The position numbers were made by a program, and so were the translations under genes. From contig NZ_CANLVF010000001.1 in assembly GCF_947494555.1 (NCBI RefSeq), positions 434,001 to 498,000 on the forward strand: a DNA stretch of 64,000 nucleotides. The letters run 5' to 3'. Positions within the stretch are counted from its first letter, which is position 1; the number at the start of each line of letters is the position of its first letter. The notes under the pieces are model-generated. The model had not been told where the DNA came from. It saw nothing but the letters and a program-made list of their open reading frames with translations, and did not search any database. This document shows positions 62,236-64,000 of this stretch, one piece after another. Source of the stretch: an uncultured Roseibium sp. (GTDB lineage: Bacteria; Pseudomonadota; Alphaproteobacteria; Rhizobiales; Stappiaceae).

Positions 62236-64000
62236 TCAAAGCGGCCAGAAAACCAGGATTGCGGGTATGGAAACTGCCAGGACGAGGATCTCGAGCGGCA
62301 GACCAATGCGCCAGTAATCGCCGAACCTGTAGCCTCCGGGCCCCATGATGATGGTGTTGTTCTTGTGTCCGATCGGCGTGAGGAAGGCGCAGGACGCGGC
62401 GACGGCCACAGCCATCAAAAACGGGTCCGGATTGACGTTGAGGGTCCCGGCAATCTGGACGGATATGGGAGCCGCGATCAGGCATGTCGCCACATTGTTC
62501 AAAAAATCCGAAAGGGTCATTGTCACGATCATCAATACGGTGAGGGTGACCCATGCGGGCGCTCCCGCAGTGACTGCAACAATACCGTCGGCAATCAACT
62601 GCGCATTGCCGGCGTTTTCAAAGGCCTGACCGAGCGGGATCAACGAGCCGAGAAGGACAATGACCTTCCACTCGACCGCGTTGTAGACTTCCGAACCGCT
62701 GACAAGACCTGTCGCCGCGTAGAGCACCACGCAAGCAGCAAGGGCCACCGGGAGATAGGCGAACCCGGCGACCGCCACCGCAATTGCCAGAATGAAGCCT
62801 GCAATCGCGAGCCAGGCCTTGTTGCGCTGGATCATGCCCGTCTGGCGCCCTTCCAAAGGAAGAACTCCCAACCATGTGAACGCGTTCTCCAGCCGTTCGG
62901 GTGTTCCGATCAGCAACAGAACATCGCCGGGACGGATGATCTCGTGCCGCACGCGTTTCTGGATGCGCCGGCCTTCGCGCGAGATACCCAGCAACGTGAC
63001 GCCGTGGCCATAGAGCAGCCTCAGATTGAATGCGTTGGTTCCTGTTATGCGGGCACTGTCCGGTGCGATGGCTTCGGCGAGCGACAATGCGGATCCACCA
63101 AGGCCGCCCTTGTGCCTTTCGGATCCTGCAAAGCCGAGTTTGGCGGCGCCCATGAAGCTCTCGATCGCTTTCGGGTCACCCTCAACAACGAGGAAATCAC
63201 CGCTTTTGATCGGCTCACGCCTCGCAAACCCTTTGATGCGGCGCCCGTTTCTGATCAGGCCGATGATCGTGACATCCTTGTCTTCGGCCACGGGATATAG
63301 GTCGCCGACCGAAACCGGGTTTTCCTCCGAGACCTTGCTGACTTTCAGCTCCGCGGAATAGAGGCTGTCGGCAAAGCCTTCGTCCTTCGGTTTTTCGCGA
63401 AAATGGGCCGGAAGAAGCCGCCAGCCGAACAGGGCAACAAATGCAATTCCGAATGTTGCCACTGTCAGACCGACCGGCGCAAAATCGAACATGGAAAACG
63501 GATTGCCGAGCGCATCGGACCGATACTCGGCAATAACGATGTTTGGAGGTGTTCCGATGAGCGTGATCATGCCGCCGAGGATCGTCGCGAACGAGAGTGG
63601 CATCAGCGACAGGCCTGGGGATCTTCCGGCCTTTTTGGCTGCTTCCAGATCAAGAGGCATCAGCAGCGCCAGGGCGGCAACATTGTTGATGATGCCGGAC
63701 AGACCCGCTCCGACAACCGACATCAGTGTGATGTGCCGGGCCAACCCCCTGGAGGCCGACAGCAGGCGGTTCGCAATCAATTCGACCGCGCCGGAATTCA
63801 TAAGTCCCTTGGAGACGATGAGGACGAGCGCGATGATGATGACAGCGGAATGGCCGAAGCCTGCAAAAATCTGATTTGAGGGAACAAGTCCCAGCAAGGC
63901 TCCGACGATCAATGCCGCGAAAGCAACGAGATCGAACCGGATACGGCCCCAGACAAGAAGCGCGAAGACAATCCCGAAAAGTGCAAACAATGCGATCTGG
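62236..64000 (-). CDS. SLC13/DASS-type transporter with RCK_C domains, 5' end cut
   Basis: At least 588 residues; the frame is open up to the window edge and the start codon lies beyond it (TTG 63990 is an unlikely start). Two membrane halves of a divalent-anion:Na+ symporter flank two TrkA-C (RCK_C) domains at about residues 205-285 and 290-375. The characteristic motifs are ITLIGTPPNIVIAEYR in the first half and TPIGHKNNTIIMGPGG in the second. The substrate (dicarboxylate, sulfate or other) cannot be told. Confidence 0.9.
   Translation of the reverse strand, partial: QIALFALFGIVFALLVWGRIRFDLVAFAALIVGALLGLVPSNQIFAGFGHSAVIIIALVLIVSKGLMNSGAVELIANRLLSASRGLARHITLMSVVGAGLSGIINNVAALALLMPLDLEAAKKAGRSPGLSLMPLSFATILGGMITLIGTPPNIVIAEYRSDALGNPFSMFDFAPVGLTVATFGIAFVALFGWRLLPAHFREKPKDEGFADSLYSAELKVSKVSEENPVSVGDLYPVAEDKDVTIIGLIRNGRRIKGFARREPIKSGDFLVVEGDPKAIESFMGAAKLGFAGSERHKGGLGGSALSLAEAIAPDSARITGTNAFNLRLLYGHGVTLLGISREGRRIQKRVRHEIIRPGDVLLLIGTPERLENAFTWLGVLPLEGRQTGMIQRNKAWLAIAGFILAIAVAVAGFAYLPVALAACVVLYAATGLVSGSEVYNAVEWKVIVLLGSLIPLGQAFENAGNAQLIADGIVAVTAGAPAWVTLTVLMIVTMTLSDFLNNVATCLIAAPISVQIAGTLNVNPDPFLMAVAVAASCAFLTPIGHKNNTIIMGPGGYRFGDYWRIGLPLEILVLAVSIPAILVFWPL

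Noticed and set aside
62068..63300. A 410-residue plus-strand frame opposite the SLC13 gene
   Set aside because: Starts inside the AraC-type gene, is Arg/Gln/His-rich and mirrors the transporter, whose motifs are clear on the other strand.

Overview
This window is chromosomal DNA from an alphaproteobacterium. It most resembles a marine member of the Hyphomicrobiales/Stappiaceae type (Roseibium, Labrenzia, Stappia). The grounds are the fliF-fliG-fliH-fliN-flbD flagellar operon next to a SciP (DUF1153) gene, TTAA-N7-TTAAC CtrA boxes, a petABC cytochrome bc1 operon, BluB, a DUF1285/Nudix/DUF6111/CCA block, and a MoxR-DUF58-DUF4159 block. The genus is an inference; no rRNA gene is present.

Layout. 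0.5-3.6 kb: a YdjM-like membrane hydrolase, an elongator tRNA-Met and mnmA. 3.9-15 kb: flagellar genes fliK, flgD, sciP, fliF, fliG, fliH, fliN, flbD and flhA, with a CtrA box in front of fliF. 15-17.7 kb: an accessory, partly AT-rich stretch of small membrane or secreted proteins that begins after flhA and contains a second, partial copy of the flhA 3' end. 17.7-22 kb: a VPLPA-CTERM surface protein, a secreted TIM-barrel protein and an OmpR/EnvZ-type two-component pair. 22-30 kb: mixed housekeeping and accessory genes (mtnA, metallophosphoesterase, Nudix, glutathionyl-hydroquinone reductase, acetyltransferases). One small gene here has a perfect CtrA box in front of it and another is split by a one-base frameshift.

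30-44 kb: a Cache-HAMP-GGDEF-EAL protein; the moxR-DUF58-BatA/DUF4159-VWA operon on the minus strand; the plus-strand DUF1285-Nudix-DUF6111-cca block; and an HD-GYP protein. 44-56 kb: hemF and trmL, two paralogous exporter-type ABC transporters flanking a DUF2177 protein and a PAS-GGDEF-EAL protein with a ruined EAL active site, then petABC. 56-64 kb: mtnP, apt, bluB, acetyltransferase, DUF6636, two MaoC-fold hydratases, an epimerase, an AraC/GyrI-like regulator and an SLC13 transporter cut by the window edge.

Themes. Motility and cell-cycle control meet at sciP/CtrA/fliF/flbD. Three cyclic di-GMP turnover proteins are spread over the window. MtnA and MtnP with Apt belong to methylthioadenosine salvage but lie 31 kb apart. 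The least explained parts are the flhA 3'-end duplication with its enclosed small genes, the CtrA-box small gene near 22.4 kb, and the Cys-rich mini-ORF with a strong Shine-Dalgarno sequence at 50.26 kb.
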